Shown in pieces: positions 35,611 through 44,724 of a DNA stretch of 64,000 nt. The translations under genes were made by a program, and so were the position numbers. Under the pieces are notes generated by a model, which saw only the letters and a program-made list of their open reading frames with translations, was not told the DNA's origin and made no database searches. Location: the NCBI GenBank assembly GCA_018401495.1, contig JAGYJX010000008.1, positions 1 to 64,000 on the forward strand, in the 5' to 3' direction. This DNA comes from Rhodospirillaceae bacterium (GTDB lineage Bacteria; Pseudomonadota; Alphaproteobacteria; Thalassobaculales; Thalassobaculaceae). Numbering within the stretch: position 1 is the first letter of the stretch; every line of letters starts with the position of its first letter.

Positions 35611-36501
35611 ATGCCGATCGACTACGACACGCTGATGAACTGGCCGTTCCCGGACGTCGAGCACCGCTACACCGAGCGCGACACCATCCTGTACGCGCTC
35701 GGCGTCGGCTGCGGCCACGACCCGGTGGACACGGCCGACCTGCGGTTCGTCTACGAGGACGGGCTGCGCGTGCTGCCGACCATGGCGGTGGTGCTGGGGT
35801 ACCCCGGCTTCTGGCTGAAGAACCCGGCGACCGGCGTCGACTGGCGCCAGACCCTGCACGGCGAGCAGGGCCTGGTCCTGCACCGCCCGCTCCCGGCGTC
35901 GGGAACCGTCATCGGCCGGACCCGTGTCACCGGGCTGATCGACAAGGGCGACAAGGGCGCCCTGCTGTTCTCGGAACGCGAGGTCGTCGAGGCGGCGAGC
36001 GGCGAGCGCCTGTGCACCGTCACCTCGACCACCTTCCTGCGCGGCGAGGGTGGCTTCGGCGGGCCGGGCGGTGCGGCACCGGCGCCGCACCCGGTACCGG
36101 ACCGCGACGCCGATCTCGCCGTCGACCTGCCGACCCTGCCGCAGGCGGCGCTGATCTACCGCCTGTCCGGCGACGACAACCCGCTGCACGCCGACCCGGC
36201 GATTGCGGCGGCGGCCGGGTTTCCGCGCCCGATCCTGCACGGGCTCGCCACCTACGGGGTCGCCGGCCGGGCCGTGTTGCGGGCCTGCTGCGACGACGAC
36301 CAGTCCCGGCTGCGCGGCCTGCAGGTGCGGTTCTCGGCCCCGGTGTTTCCGGGCGAGACCATCCGCACCGAGATCTGGCGGGACGGCGAGACGGTGTCGT
36401 TCCGCTGCCAGGCGGTGGAGCGCGGCGTCACGGTCCTGAACAACGGCCTGGCGGTGCTGGGGCCCGGCGGCGCCGGCGGGGTGAGCGGCAAGCCGGCATG
36501 A
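35611..36501 (+). CDS. MaoC family enoyl-CoA hydratase 2
   Basis: A 296-residue double-hotdog hydratase. The C-terminal half carries the hydratase 2 motif YRLSGDDNPLHADPAIAAAAGF followed by PILHGLATYG, with the catalytic Asp and His. The N-terminal half (PFPDVEHRYTERDTILYALGVG) is the degenerate hotdog of the MFE-2 type. It hydrates trans-2-enoyl-CoA to the R-3-hydroxyacyl-CoA, which an MFE-2-like SDR such as its divergent neighbour could oxidise. The end overlaps the CoA-transferase start as ATGA. Confidence 0.93.
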   Translation: MPIDYDTLMNWPFPDVEHRYTERDTILYALGVGCGHDPVDTADLRFVYEDGLRVLPTMAVVLGYPGFWLKNPATGVDWRQTLHGEQGLVLHRPLPASGTVIGRTRVTGLIDKGDKGALLFSEREVVEAASGERLCTVTSTTFLRGEGGFGGPGGAAPAPHPVPDRDADLAVDLPTLPQAALIYRLSGDDNPLHADPAIAAAAGFPRPILHGLATYGVAGRAVLRACCDDDQSRLRGLQVRFSAPVFPGETIRTEIWRDGETVSFRCQAVERGVTVLNNGLAVLGPGGAGGVSGKPA

Positions 36502-37772
36502 CCACCGTGATCCGCCTCGAGGACCTCGACCTCGCCGGCCTGGTCCGGCCCGGCGAGACGGTGGTGGTCTCGCAGGCGACCGCCGAGCCGACCAGCCTGA
36601 CCGAGGCGCTGGTGCGCCAGCGCCACGCCATCGGGTCGCTGCGGGTGTTCCTGGGGGCGGTGTTCTCCGACACCTTCGCGCCGGAGGCGACCGACGGCAT
36701 CGCGTTCTCCGGCTACGGCGGCATCGGCGCCACCGGCCGGCTGGCGCGCGCCGGTCGGCTCGACGTGGTGCCGGCGCAGTACAGCCGGCTGCCGGCGATG
36801 TTCGCCGACGGCAGCCTGCCGGTGGACGTGGCGCTGCTGCAACTCGCGCCTGGACGCGCCGGCGAGCCGCACAGCCTCGGGCTCGGCCACGACTACGCCT
36901 CGGCGGCGGCGCGGCGCGCCCGGCTGGTGATCGCCGAGGTCAACGACCGGGTGCCCTGGACCCATGGTGCCGAACTGCCGGCCGACCTGCGCGTCGACAT
37001 CGTCGTCGAGGTCTCGCGGCCGCCGGTCGAGCTGGCGGCCAGCCGGATCGGCGAGGTCGAGCAGCGGATCGCCCGCCGGGTCGCCGGGCTGGTGCCGGAG
37101 GGCGCCACCATCGAGATCGGGATCGGCGCGGTGCCGGACGCGATCCTGTCGGCGCTGGCCGGCCACCGCGACCTCGGCATCCATTCCGGCATCATCGGCG
37201 ACCGCGCCGCCGACCTGATCGAGTCCGGCGCCGTCAGCAACGCCCGCAAGACCCGCGACGCCGGCGTCAGCGTCGCCGGATCGCTGTTCGGCACCGCCCG
37301 GCTGAACGCGCTGGCCGACCGCAACCCGTCGATCCGGCTGTGCCCGCCGTCGGTCAGCCACGGCATCGGCGTGCTGGCCCGCATCACCGGGTTCGTGGCC
37401 ATCAACTCGGCGGTCGAGGTCGACCTCACCGGCCAGGTCAACGGCGAGGTCGCCGGCGACAGCTATGTCGGCGCCGTCGGCGGCCAGGTCGACTTCGTGC
37501 GCGGCGCGCTGGCGGCGCCCGGCGGGCGCTCGATCATCGCCCTGCCGTCGACCGCCCGGCAGGGCAGGGTCAGCCGGATCGTCGCCAGCCTGGAGGGCCG
37601 GCCGGTCACCAGCCTGCGCAGCGACGCCGACCTGGTGGTCACCGAATGGGGTGTCGCCGAGCTGCGCGGCCGGTCGCTGGCCGAGCGCGCCCGGCGGATG
37701 ATCGCGATCGCCGCCCCCGAGTTCCGCGAGGCCCTGGAGCGGGCGGCGGTGGCGGGCGTCAGCCGCCCTTGA
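36498..37772 (+). CDS. Acetyl-CoA hydrolase/transferase family protein (CoA-transferase)
   Basis: A 424-residue member of the acetyl-CoA hydrolase/4-hydroxybutyrate CoA-transferase family (two-domain). Recognisable parts are the GIGAVPDAILSAL loop, the catalytic Glu in AINSAVEVDLTGQVNGE, and the late TEWGVAELRGRSLAERARRMI end. It moves CoA between carboxylic acids; the donor and acceptor are unknown. It is translationally coupled to the MaoC gene and converges on the enoyl-CoA hydratase gene with a 14-base overlap. Confidence 0.9.
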   Translation: MTTVIRLEDLDLAGLVRPGETVVVSQATAEPTSLTEALVRQRHAIGSLRVFLGAVFSDTFAPEATDGIAFSGYGGIGATGRLARAGRLDVVPAQYSRLPAMFADGSLPVDVALLQLAPGRAGEPHSLGLGHDYASAAARRARLVIAEVNDRVPWTHGAELPADLRVDIVVEVSRPPVELAASRIGEVEQRIARRVAGLVPEGATIEIGIGAVPDAILSALAGHRDLGIHSGIIGDRAADLIESGAVSNARKTRDAGVSVAGSLFGTARLNALADRNPSIRLCPPSVSHGIGVLARITGFVAINSAVEVDLTGQVNGEVAGDSYVGAVGGQVDFVRGALAAPGGRSIIALPSTARQGRVSRIVASLEGRPVTSLRSDADLVVTEWGVAELRGRSLAERARRMIAIAAPEFREALERAAVAGVSRP

Positions 37773-38547
37773 ACGCCGCCTTGCGCTTGGCCCGGAACGC
37801 CGCCACGCCCTCGCCGAAATCGTCGCTGCCGAAGGCGGCGGTCTGCGCCATGCCCTCGACCTCGAGAAAGCCCTCCAGCGGCAGCTCGTAGGCGCGCTGC
37901 AGCAGCTGCTTGGTCAGGCCGAAGGCCATGGTCGGCCCGTCCGCCAGCGTGGCGGCGTGGCCGAGTGCGGTGTCCATCAGGGCATCCGGTGCGGCGAGGT
38001 GGGTGACGAAGCCCATGGCGTGTGCCTCGGTGGCGGACACCTCGCGGTTGGAGAACAGCAGCTCCTTGGCCCGGATCATGCCGACGGCGCGCGGCAGGGT
38101 GTAGGCCAGCGCCAGGTCGGGGACGGCGCCGATGCCGGGGAAGCCGGCCTTGAACTTCGCGTCGACCGAGGCGCACACGATGTCGCCGGTCAGCGCCAGC
38201 GAGAAACCGGCGCCGGCCGCCACACCGTTGACCGCGACGATCACCGGCTTGTCGGCGGTCAGCAGCGGGATCAGCCAGCGGTAGGTGCGCTGCATGCGCC
38301 GGCGCATCGACACCGTGGACCGGTCGTCCATCGCCCGGATGTCGCCGCCGGCGCAGAACGCCCGGCCGGTGCCGGTCAGCACGATGGCCCGGACCTCGGG
38401 GTCGGCGATCAGCCCCGGCAGGGTCTCCTCGATCCCGGCCTTGATGCCGCCTGACAGCGCGTTCAGCGATCCCGGCTCGTTCAACGTCACCACCGCCACC
38501 GCGCCCTCGCGGCGCAGCAGCACCGAGCGGTGCTCACTTCCGGTCAT
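37759..38547 (-). CDS. Enoyl-CoA hydratase/isomerase family protein
   Basis: A 262-residue crotonase-fold protein. The first oxyanion block is AFCAGGDIRAMDD and the second is NGVAAGAGFSLALTGDIV. The expected catalytic Glu positions near GFPGIGAVPDLALAYTLPRAVG are replaced by other residues (a D in the second), so a hydratase, isomerase or other crotonase activity cannot be fixed. It ends AFRAKRKAAFKG, typical of the family. It is divergent from the class V PLP enzyme gene (154-base gap). Confidence 0.9.
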   Translation of the reverse strand: MTGSEHRSVLLRREGAVAVVTLNEPGSLNALSGGIKAGIEETLPGLIADPEVRAIVLTGTGRAFCAGGDIRAMDDRSTVSMRRRMQRTYRWLIPLLTADKPVIVAVNGVAAGAGFSLALTGDIVCASVDAKFKAGFPGIGAVPDLALAYTLPRAVGMIRAKELLFSNREVSATEAHAMGFVTHLAAPDALMDTALGHAATLADGPTMAFGLTKQLLQRAYELPLEGFLEVEGMAQTAAFGSDDFGEGVAAFRAKRKAAFKGG

Positions 38548-38701
38548 GTCGAATCTCCCTGGTCGGCGCTCGTCCAGGCGCCGGTTTCCGTAACGTCGGA
38601 TTGCCCGGAACTATCGTGGCATCCGGCGACGCCGACAACCGGCGATCTCGGCCGCCGATCCCGGCTTTCGCGGCACCGTCCGGCGTGCCTACACTGCGCT
38701 C

Positions 38702-39811
38702 ATGCTGGCACCGAAATCCGACTTCATCGGCCTCGACGATGGCCGCGTCCACCTCGCCACCGGCGGGCAGCCGCCGCTGCTGAAGGCTCACCGCGCGGCG
38801 TTCGAGGCCTACGCCGCCGACAAGGCCTCGGGTGCGGAGGGCTACCAGCGGCACTGGCGGGTCGGGCTGGAAGCCAAGGAGTTGCTGGCCGGCATGACCG
38901 GGCTGCCGGCCGCCGACCACGCGTTGATCGGCAGCACCTCGGAAGGCGTCGGCCGGGTGCTGTCGGCGATCGACTGGCGGCCGGGCGACAACGTGGTGGT
39001 GTCGGAGAAGGACTACCCGTCCGGCCGGCATTCCATGCTGCGGCTGCAGGCGCGCGGCGTCGAGGCGCGGGTGGTGCCGGCGCGCGGCTGGCGGATCGAG
39101 CCCGAGGACCTGCTGGCGGCCTCGGACGGCCGCACCCGCGCGCTCTATGTCAGCCAGGTGACCTCGCTGACCGGCCAGCGCGTCGACGTCGCATCCCTGT
39201 CGGCCGGGCTGGACGGCGCCGACACCATGCTGATCGTCGACGCCAGCCACGCCCTCGGCGTGGTGCCGGTCGACGGCCGGCTCGCCGACTTCACGATCGC
39301 CAGCTGCTACAAGTATCTGTGCGCCACCCAGTCCGGCATCCTCGCCTGGAACCGGGCGCGGCGGCCGGTGTTCGAGCCGCTTTCCGTCGGCTGGGCGTCC
39401 GGGTCCGACGCCCCGGACGGCAGCGCCTACGCCCCGCACGACGACGCCCGCCGCGCCCAGGCCGGCAACCCGAACCATCTCGACGTCTACCTGCTGAAGA
39501 CCTCGCTGGACTACCTGCTCGGCTACGGCATCCCGGCGATCGCCGCGCACGCCGACAGCCTGGGCGGCCGCCTGCGCCAGGGGCTGGTCGCCCGCGGCCT
39601 GGAGCTGATCACGCCGGAGCCGTCGGCCGAGCGCGCCGGCAACATCGCCTTCGCGCACGCCGACGATGCCGGCCTGGTTCGCCGCGCCGCCGCCGCCGGC
39701 ATCCACCTGTGGGACGGCAACGGCCGGGTGCGCTGCTCGGTGCACCTGTTCAACGACCAGGGCGACGTCGACCGGCTGCTGGCGTGGCTGGAGGCCGAGG
39801 GGGTGCGCTGA
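38702..39811 (+). CDS. PLP-dependent aminotransferase class V family protein
   Basis: A 369-residue protein of the cysteine desulfurase-like class V fold. The cofactor Asp and His are in IVDASHALGVVPVD and the Schiff-base Lys in IASCYKYLCATQSG. The N-terminal part (GYQRHWRVGLEAKELLAGMTG) resembles kynureninase-like and isopenicillin-N-epimerase-like members. The substrate is unknown. It is followed by a perfect 21-base tandem repeat and then a class I aminotransferase gene in the same direction. Confidence 0.87.
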   Translation: MLAPKSDFIGLDDGRVHLATGGQPPLLKAHRAAFEAYAADKASGAEGYQRHWRVGLEAKELLAGMTGLPAADHALIGSTSEGVGRVLSAIDWRPGDNVVVSEKDYPSGRHSMLRLQARGVEARVVPARGWRIEPEDLLAASDGRTRALYVSQVTSLTGQRVDVASLSAGLDGADTMLIVDASHALGVVPVDGRLADFTIASCYKYLCATQSGILAWNRARRPVFEPLSVGWASGSDAPDGSAYAPHDDARRAQAGNPNHLDVYLLKTSLDYLLGYGIPAIAAHADSLGGRLRQGLVARGLELITPEPSAERAGNIAFAHADDAGLVRRAAAAGIHLWDGNGRVRCSVHLFNDQGDVDRLLAWLEAEGVR

Positions 39812-39812
39812 G

Positions 39813-39854
39813 GGTTTCGCGGCGCCGGCCAGCGGTTTCGCGGCGCCGGCCAGC
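39813..39854. repeat. Perfect 21-base tandem repeat (two units)
   Basis: Two identical units beginning GGTTTCGCGGCGCCGGCC and ending AGC lie at 39813-39833 and 39834-39854, just after the stop of the class V enzyme gene. A GGCGCC core makes each unit partly palindromic. Confidence 0.9.
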
Positions 39855-39928
39855 CGCAGAAAATTGGTGCCGGCCGCCGGCGCCGGCCCTACTCTCCCGC
39901 GTCCAGCCACGGCTCGCGGTTCCGACCC

Positions 39929-41101
39929 ATGCGCTTCGCCACCAATCCCGACGTCGTGTCCGTCGTCGAGCCGCCGATCGCCGAGGCCAAGGGCTGGGTC
40001 GCGGGCCGCAGCTACCCGGCCGACCGGCCGCTGCTCGATCTCTGCCAGGCGGTGCCGAGCTACCCGCCGGCCGAGGAGCTGCGCGCCCACCTGGCCGAGC
40101 GCGTGGCGCTGTTCGAGACCGCGCAGTACACCGCGATCACCGGCATCGCGCCGCTGCGCGAGGCGCTGGCCGGGCACATGGCGCGCGCCTACGGCGGCGC
40201 GATCGCGGCGGAGAACGTGCTGGTCACGGCCGGCTGCAACCAGGCCTACAGCCTGGCGCTGATGGCGCTGGCCCGGCGCGGCGACGAGGTGATCCTGCCG
40301 CTGCCCTACTACTTCAATCACCAGATGTGGCTGGACGCGCTCGGCGTGACCGCGGTCCACCTGCCGTTCCGCCCCGACCGCGGCGGCGTGCCGGACCCCG
40401 CCCAGGCGGCCGCCCTGATCACGCCGCGCACCAGGGCGCTGGTGCTGGTCAGCCCGAACAACCCGACCGGCGCGGTGATCCCGGCCGACGTGCTGGCGGC
40501 GTTCCGCGACCTGTGCGCCGGCCGCGGCATCGCCCTGGTTCTGGACGAGACCTACAAGGACTTCCTCGACCCCGGCGAGCCGCGGCACGCGCTGTTCCGG
40601 GACCCGGCCTGGGGCGACACGGTGGTCCAGCTCTACAGCTTCTCCAAGGCGTTCAGCCTGACCGGCTACCGCGTCGGCTCGATCGTCGCCGGTGCGGCCT
40701 TCGTCGACCAGGTGGCGAAGCTGATGGACACCATGTCGATCTGCGCCGCCCGCATCGCCCAGGACGGCGCGCTGTACGCCCTGCGCCACCTGCTGCCGTG
40801 GGCCGACGGCAAGCGCGCCATGATGGCCGGGCGGCGGGCCGCGCTGCTGGAGGTTTTCGCCTCTGGCAACCTCGGCTTCGAGCTGGTGTCGACCGGCGCC
40901 TACTTCGCCTATCTGCGCCATCCGTTCGCCGGCGAGCCGGCGGCGTCGGTGGCGAAGCGGCTGGCCCAGGATCACGGGATCCTGACACTGCCGGGCACGG
41001 TGTTCGGGCCCGGGCAGGATCCGTATCTGCGCCTCGCCTTCGCCAACCTCGAGGCCGAGCGCATGGGCGAAGTCGGCGACCGCTTGCGGGCCGCGGTGTG
41101 A
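39929..41101 (+). CDS. PLP-dependent aminotransferase class I/II
   Basis: A 390-residue fold-type I aminotransferase. Cofactor contacts are NPTGAVIP, DETYKDF, and the Schiff-base Lys in LYSFSKAFSLTGYRVG. The substrate Arg lies in DPYLRLAFAN near the end. Relatives include aspartate, aromatic and methionine aminotransferases; specificity is not clear. The stop overlaps the GTG start of a GNAT gene (GTGA), suggesting coupled expression. Confidence 0.9.
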   Translation: MRFATNPDVVSVVEPPIAEAKGWVAGRSYPADRPLLDLCQAVPSYPPAEELRAHLAERVALFETAQYTAITGIAPLREALAGHMARAYGGAIAAENVLVTAGCNQAYSLALMALARRGDEVILPLPYYFNHQMWLDALGVTAVHLPFRPDRGGVPDPAQAAALITPRTRALVLVSPNNPTGAVIPADVLAAFRDLCAGRGIALVLDETYKDFLDPGEPRHALFRDPAWGDTVVQLYSFSKAFSLTGYRVGSIVAGAAFVDQVAKLMDTMSICAARIAQDGALYALRHLLPWADGKRAMMAGRRAALLEVFASGNLGFELVSTGAYFAYLRHPFAGEPAASVAKRLAQDHGILTLPGTVFGPGQDPYLRLAFANLEAERMGEVGDRLRAAV

Positions 41102-41595
41102 GCGAGACCGTCCGGCCGCCGGTCAGGGTCGTCCGGCTCGACGGGCCGGCCCGGCTGCCGGAGGCGCTGGCGGTCATCCACGGCGCCTTCGGCGAGTATC
41201 GCGATACCCTGGAGCCGCCGTCGGCGGCGCTCAGCGAGACCGTGGCCAGCCTCGGGCGGCGCCTGGCCGCCGGCGCGGTGTTCCTGGCCGAGAATCCGGT
41301 CGGCGGGGCGGTCGGCGCTGTGTGCGCCGAGACCAGGCACGGCACGGTCTATCTCGACCGCCTGGCGGTGCTGCCGGCGGCGCGCGGGCGCGGCGTGGCG
41401 GCCGCCCTGGTGGCAGCGGTCGAGGGTTTCGCCGCCGGCGCCGGGGCCGGCTCCGTGTCACTCGGCGTGCGGCTTGCGCTGCCCGGCAACATCCGGATGT
41501 TCGAGCGTTTCGGCTTCGCGGAAACCGGCCGCAAGGCGCACCCGGGCTTCACCGAGCCGACCTCGGCCGACATGCTGAAGCGGGTCGCGGACTGA
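41098..41595 (+). CDS. GNAT family N-acetyltransferase
   Basis: A 165-residue GNAT enzyme. The core strand is [23 protein letters not shown], with the acetyl-CoA loop R-G-R-G-V-A, then [21 protein letters not shown] for the C-terminal strand. It starts at GTG 41098 within the aminotransferase stop. It may acetylate an amine handled by the preceding aminotransferase. The substrate is not known. Confidence 0.85.
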   Translation: MSETVRPPVRVVRLDGPARLPEALAVIHGAFGEYRDTLEPPSAALSETVASLGRRLAAGAVFLAENPVGGAVGAVCAETRHGTVYLDRLAVLPAARGRGVAAALVAAVEGFAAGAGAGSVSLGVRLALPGNIRMFERFGFAETGRKAHPGFTEPTSADMLKRVAD

Positions 41596-41614
41596 CCTCC
41601 GGCCGGCGCCCAAC

Positions 41615-41642
41615 TTGCCCCCGGCCGTCCATCTTGCTATAC
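41615..41642 (+). promoter_or_regulatory. Candidate ahcY promoter
   Basis: TTGCCC at 41615-41620 and CTATAC at 41637-41642 are separated by 16 bases, about 105 bases upstream of the ahcY start. This would start a transcript near 41649, at the 5' edge of the structured leader. Assigned by eye only. Confidence 0.45.
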
Positions 41643-41646
41643 GCCG

Positions 41647-41694
41647 GCCCCGAGATACATCCGCTACGGACCTCGAGAACGTTTCGGGGCGGAT
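41647..41694 (+). promoter_or_regulatory. Possible H-type pseudoknot in the ahcY leader
   Basis: GCCCCGAG (41647-41654) can pair with TTCGGGGC (41683-41690) as an 8-bp stem with one G-U pair. Within its loop, ATCC (41659-41662) can pair with GGAT (41691-41694), directly abutting the first stem, to make an H-type pseudoknot. A competing local hairpin TCCG-CTA-CGGA exists. It does not match the SAH, SAM-II or SAM/SAH riboswitch consensus that I know. Confidence 0.35.
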
Positions 41695-41746
41695 ACGGGC
41701 GCCCGAAGGCTGCCCGACCAGTTTCCCCACGTACAAGGAGCCGTTC

Positions 41747-43042
41747 ATGGCCGAGTTCAACGACTACAAGGTCGCCGACATCAAGCTGGCCGGCTGGGGC
41801 CGTCGCGAGATCGCGATCGCCGAAACCGAGATGCCGGGCCTGATGGCGATCCGCGAGGAGTACGGTCCGTCGCAGCCGTTGAAGGGCGCCAGGATCACCG
41901 GCTGCCTGCACATGACGATCCAGACCGCGGTGCTGATCGAGACGCTGACCGCTCTCGGCGCCGAGATCCGCTGGTCGTCGTGCAACATCTTCTCGACCCA
42001 GGACCACGCGGCGGCGGCGATCGCGGCGGCCGGCATCCCGGTGTTCGCCTGGAAGGGCGAGACCGAGGAGGAGTACGAGTGGTGCATCGAGCAGACCATC
42101 GTCGGTCGCGACGGCTGGCGCCCGAACATGCTGCTCGACGACGGCGGTGACCTGACCGTCATCATGCACGAGAAGTACCCCGAGCTGATGAAGGACGTGC
42201 GCGGCGTCTCCGAGGAGACCACCACCGGCGTCCACCGGCTCTACGAGATGGCCAAGAAGGGCACGCTGGCGGTGCCGGCGATCAACGTGAACGACAGCGT
42301 CACCAAGTCGAAGTTCGACAACCTGTACGGCTGCCGCGAGAGCCTGGCCGACGGCATCCGCCGGGCCACCGACGTGATGTTCTCGGGCAAGGTCGCCGTG
42401 GTCGCCGGCTACGGCGACGTCGGCAAGGGCTCGGCCCAGGGCCTGCGCAACGCCGGCGCCCGGGTGGTGGTGACCGAGGTCGACCCGATCTGCGCGCTGC
42501 AGGCGGCGATGGAGGGCTACCAGGTCGTCACCATGGACGAGGCCGCGCCGATGGCCGACATCTTCGTGACCGCGACCGGCAACAAGGACGTGATCACGAT
42601 CGAGCACATGCGGGTCATGAAGGACCGCGCCATCGTCTGCAACATCGGCCACTTCGACACCGAGATCCAGATCGGCGCGCTGCGGAACTACAAGTGGGAG
42701 AACGTCAAGCCGCAGGTCGACGAGGTCGTGTTCCCGGACGGCAAGCGGCTGATCGTGCTGGCCGAGGGTCGGCTGGTGAACCTCGGCTGCGCCACCGGCC
42801 ATCCGAGCTTCGTGATGAGCGCGTCGTTCTCCAACCAGGTGCTGGCCCAGATCGAGCTCTGGAAGAACCACGCCAAGTACGAGAAGCAGGTCTACGTGCT
42901 GCCGAAGAAACTCGACGAGCGGGTGGCCGAACTGCACCTCAAGAAGATCAACGCCCATCTGTCGACCCTGTCGGCCGAGCAGGCCGCCTACATCGGCGTG
43001 TCGCCGAAGGGCCCGTTCAAGAACGAGACCTACCGCTACTGA
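41747..43042 (+). CDS. ahcY: S-adenosyl-L-homocysteine hydrolase
   Basis: Hydrolyses SAH to adenosine and homocysteine, relieving product inhibition of methyltransferases. The 431-residue protein has the NAD-binding motif [20 protein letters not shown], the catalytic stretch [14 protein letters not shown], and the Lys/Asp region [16 protein letters not shown]. It ends KPGPFK-type ([13 protein letters not shown]), as in all AhcY. An AAGGAG site lies 8 bases before the ATG at 41747, and a strong terminator follows the gene. It lies upstream of the betaine-forming methyltransferases, which generate much SAH. Confidence 0.97.
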   Translation: MAEFNDYKVADIKLAGWGRREIAIAETEMPGLMAIREEYGPSQPLKGARITGCLHMTIQTAVLIETLTALGAEIRWSSCNIFSTQDHAAAAIAAAGIPVFAWKGETEEEYEWCIEQTIVGRDGWRPNMLLDDGGDLTVIMHEKYPELMKDVRGVSEETTTGVHRLYEMAKKGTLAVPAINVNDSVTKSKFDNLYGCRESLADGIRRATDVMFSGKVAVVAGYGDVGKGSAQGLRNAGARVVVTEVDPICALQAAMEGYQVVTMDEAAPMADIFVTATGNKDVITIEHMRVMKDRAIVCNIGHFDTEIQIGALRNYKWENVKPQVDEVVFPDGKRLIVLAEGRLVNLGCATGHPSFVMSASFSNQVLAQIELWKNHAKYEKQVYVLPKKLDERVAELHLKKINAHLSTLSAEQAAYIGVSPKGPFKNETYRY

Positions 43043-43065
43043 GCGGTCGTCGCGGAGACGGTGAA

Positions 43066-43091
43066 GGGGCGCCCAGCGGGCGCCCCTTTTT
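43066..43091 (+). terminator. Rho-independent terminator of ahcY
   Basis: A perfect 9-bp stem GGGGCGCCC / GGGCGCCCC (43066-43074, 43078-43086) with an AGC loop is followed by five T residues. It lies 24 bases after the ahcY stop and separates ahcY from the IS element and the betaine genes. Confidence 0.92.
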
Positions 43092-43295
43092 CGTTGCGGC
43101 TCGTGCGTGAGAGGCGATCAGGCCGTTCCGAGGCGGCGTGCGCCGCTGCGTCGGTGGCACCGTCGGCAAGCCGACGAGCGTGACCGGCCGCGAGCCCCTA
43201 GATGGGACGAACGGCGGGCCGGTGACGAACCGGGTGTTGCGGAAGCGCTCATCCCGGCGCGCGTTCGGCGCCACCGGTCTGACCGCGACAAACTC

Positions 43296-44724
43296 CCATG
43301 CTCGGTCGTGTACTGACTCTTCTGCAAAATCGCTGACCGGTGGAGCGGTCATGGCACGCTGGTGATGTCCAAGTCACCAACCCTTGGGAGGGCGCATGCC
43401 ATGACCATGAAGCAGGGTAAGAGCGTAGGGATCGACGTCCAAGCGCTGCTGGACGCTGACGATGACTATTTGCGGTCGATGGTGTCGGCGATCGTGGAGG
43501 CGACGCTGGAAGCGGAGATGACGGCGGTAGTTGGTGCCGAGAAGGGCGAGCGGACGTCGGGTCGGCTTGGCTACCGGTCTGGCTACTACACGCGTTCGCT
43601 GATTACCCGGGTCGGGACCCTGGAACTTCGGGTTCCGCAGGACCGCGACGGCCGGTTCTCGACGCGGCTGTTCGAACGTTACCAGCGCTCGGAGAAGGCG
43701 CTGGTAGCGGCGCTGGCTGAGATGTACGTGCAGGGTGTTTCGACGCGGAAGGTCAAGGCGATCACCGAAGAGTTGTGCGGGCACAGCTTCTCGGCGTCGG
43801 CGATCAGCGAGATCAACAAGAAGCTGGACGGCGAGTTGGCGGCGTTTGCCGGTCGGCGGCTGGTGGAGCCCTATCCCTACCTGATCCTCGACGCCCGCTA
43901 CGAGCGGGTTCGCGAGGCCGGTGTGATCGAGCACCAGGCGGTGCTGGTGGCGATCGGCGTCGACCTGGAGGGCCGGCGCAACGTGCTCGGGGTGGATTTA
44001 GCCAACCGCGAGAGCCACTCGAGTTGGAAGACCTTCCTGCTGGGCTTGCGCGACCGCGGCCTCGCCGGCGTCGAGTTCGTGGTCTCCGACGACCACGCCG
44101 GGCTGAAGGCGGCGATCCGCGAGGTGCTGCCGGCGGCGGCCTGGCAGCGCTGCTACGTGCATTTTCTCAGGAACGCGCTGGACTACGTGCCGCGCAAGGT
44201 CGACGACGACTGCCTGCAGGAACTGCGCTGGTTCTACGCCCGGCGCGAACTCACCGAGGTGCGCCAGGACTTGGCCCGTTGGCTCGTCAAGTGGCAGCCC
44301 AAGTACCCGAAGCTGTGCGATTGGGTCGAGGCCAACGTCGAGGAGACCTTCACCTATTTCCGGCTGCCGCTCGCCCACCACAAGCACATGAAGTCCACCA
44401 ACATGCTGGAGCGGCTGAACCAGGAGCTGAAGCGGCGCACCCAAGTGGTGCGCATCTTCCCGAACGCCGCGAGCTGCCTGCGGCTGATCCGGGCGCTCGC
44501 GGTCGAAACCCACGAGAACTGGCTGGAGGCCACGCGCTACCTCAACATGGCGCATCTGGCCGAGCACAAGAAGGAGGCGATGCGAAGGATCGAGCAGGCC
44601 GAAGCCGCCTGACGGCGGCTGGCGGGCCGGGCACTTGCGCGACTGTGAGGGCGCCGCGCCCGGCCCGCCGAACATCGGCGGCCATGACCTTTTTGCAGAA
44701 GACCCTGGACACTACTCCATGCTC
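43296..44724 (+). mobile_element. IS256-family insertion sequence with 8-bp target duplication
   Basis: The element spans about 43304-44716 (1.41 kb). Its ends are imperfect inverted repeats: left GGTCGTGTACTGACTCTTCT and right (complement) AGTAGTGTCCAGGGTCTTCT, both continuing GCAAAA. Both ends also carry a GGTCATGGC further in. It is flanked by the direct repeat CCATGCTC at 43296-43303 and 44717-44724, a target-site duplication of the size expected for IS256. One transposase gene fills the interior and appears intact. The element sits between the ahcY terminator and the AT-rich promoter region of the betaine genes. Confidence 0.92.
43401..44612 (+). CDS. IS256 family transposase
   Basis: A 403-residue DDE transposase of the mutator/IS256 type. 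The catalytic residues are visible: D in YLILDARYERVR, D in VVSDDHAGLKAAI and E in NMLERLNQELKRR. The N-terminal block with TLELRVPQDRDGRFSTRLFERYQRSE is the family signature, and the C-x-x-H region QRCYVHFLRNALDYVP follows the second D. ATG 43401 was chosen; a longer frame extends upstream into the terminal repeat region. It looks full-length and probably active. Confidence 0.95.
   Translation: MTMKQGKSVGIDVQALLDADDDYLRSMVSAIVEATLEAEMTAVVGAEKGERTSGRLGYRSGYYTRSLITRVGTLELRVPQDRDGRFSTRLFERYQRSEKALVAALAEMYVQGVSTRKVKAITEELCGHSFSASAISEINKKLDGELAAFAGRRLVEPYPYLILDARYERVREAGVIEHQAVLVAIGVDLEGRRNVLGVDLANRESHSSWKTFLLGLRDRGLAGVEFVVSDDHAGLKAAIREVLPAAAWQRCYVHFLRNALDYVPRKVDDDCLQELRWFYARRELTEVRQDLARWLVKWQPKYPKLCDWVEANVEETFTYFRLPLAHHKHMKSTNMLERLNQELKRRTQVVRIFPNAASCLRLIRALAVETHENWLEATRYLNMAHLAEHKKEAMRRIEQAEAA

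Noticed and set aside
39813..39854. Start of a CRISPR or longer repeat array
   Set aside because: Only two adjacent units with no spacers. It is a simple tandem duplication.
41643..41746. Known SAH, SAM-II or SAM/SAH riboswitch upstream of ahcY
   Set aside because: The conserved sequence elements of these classes that I know are not present. Only the general pseudoknot topology is similar.
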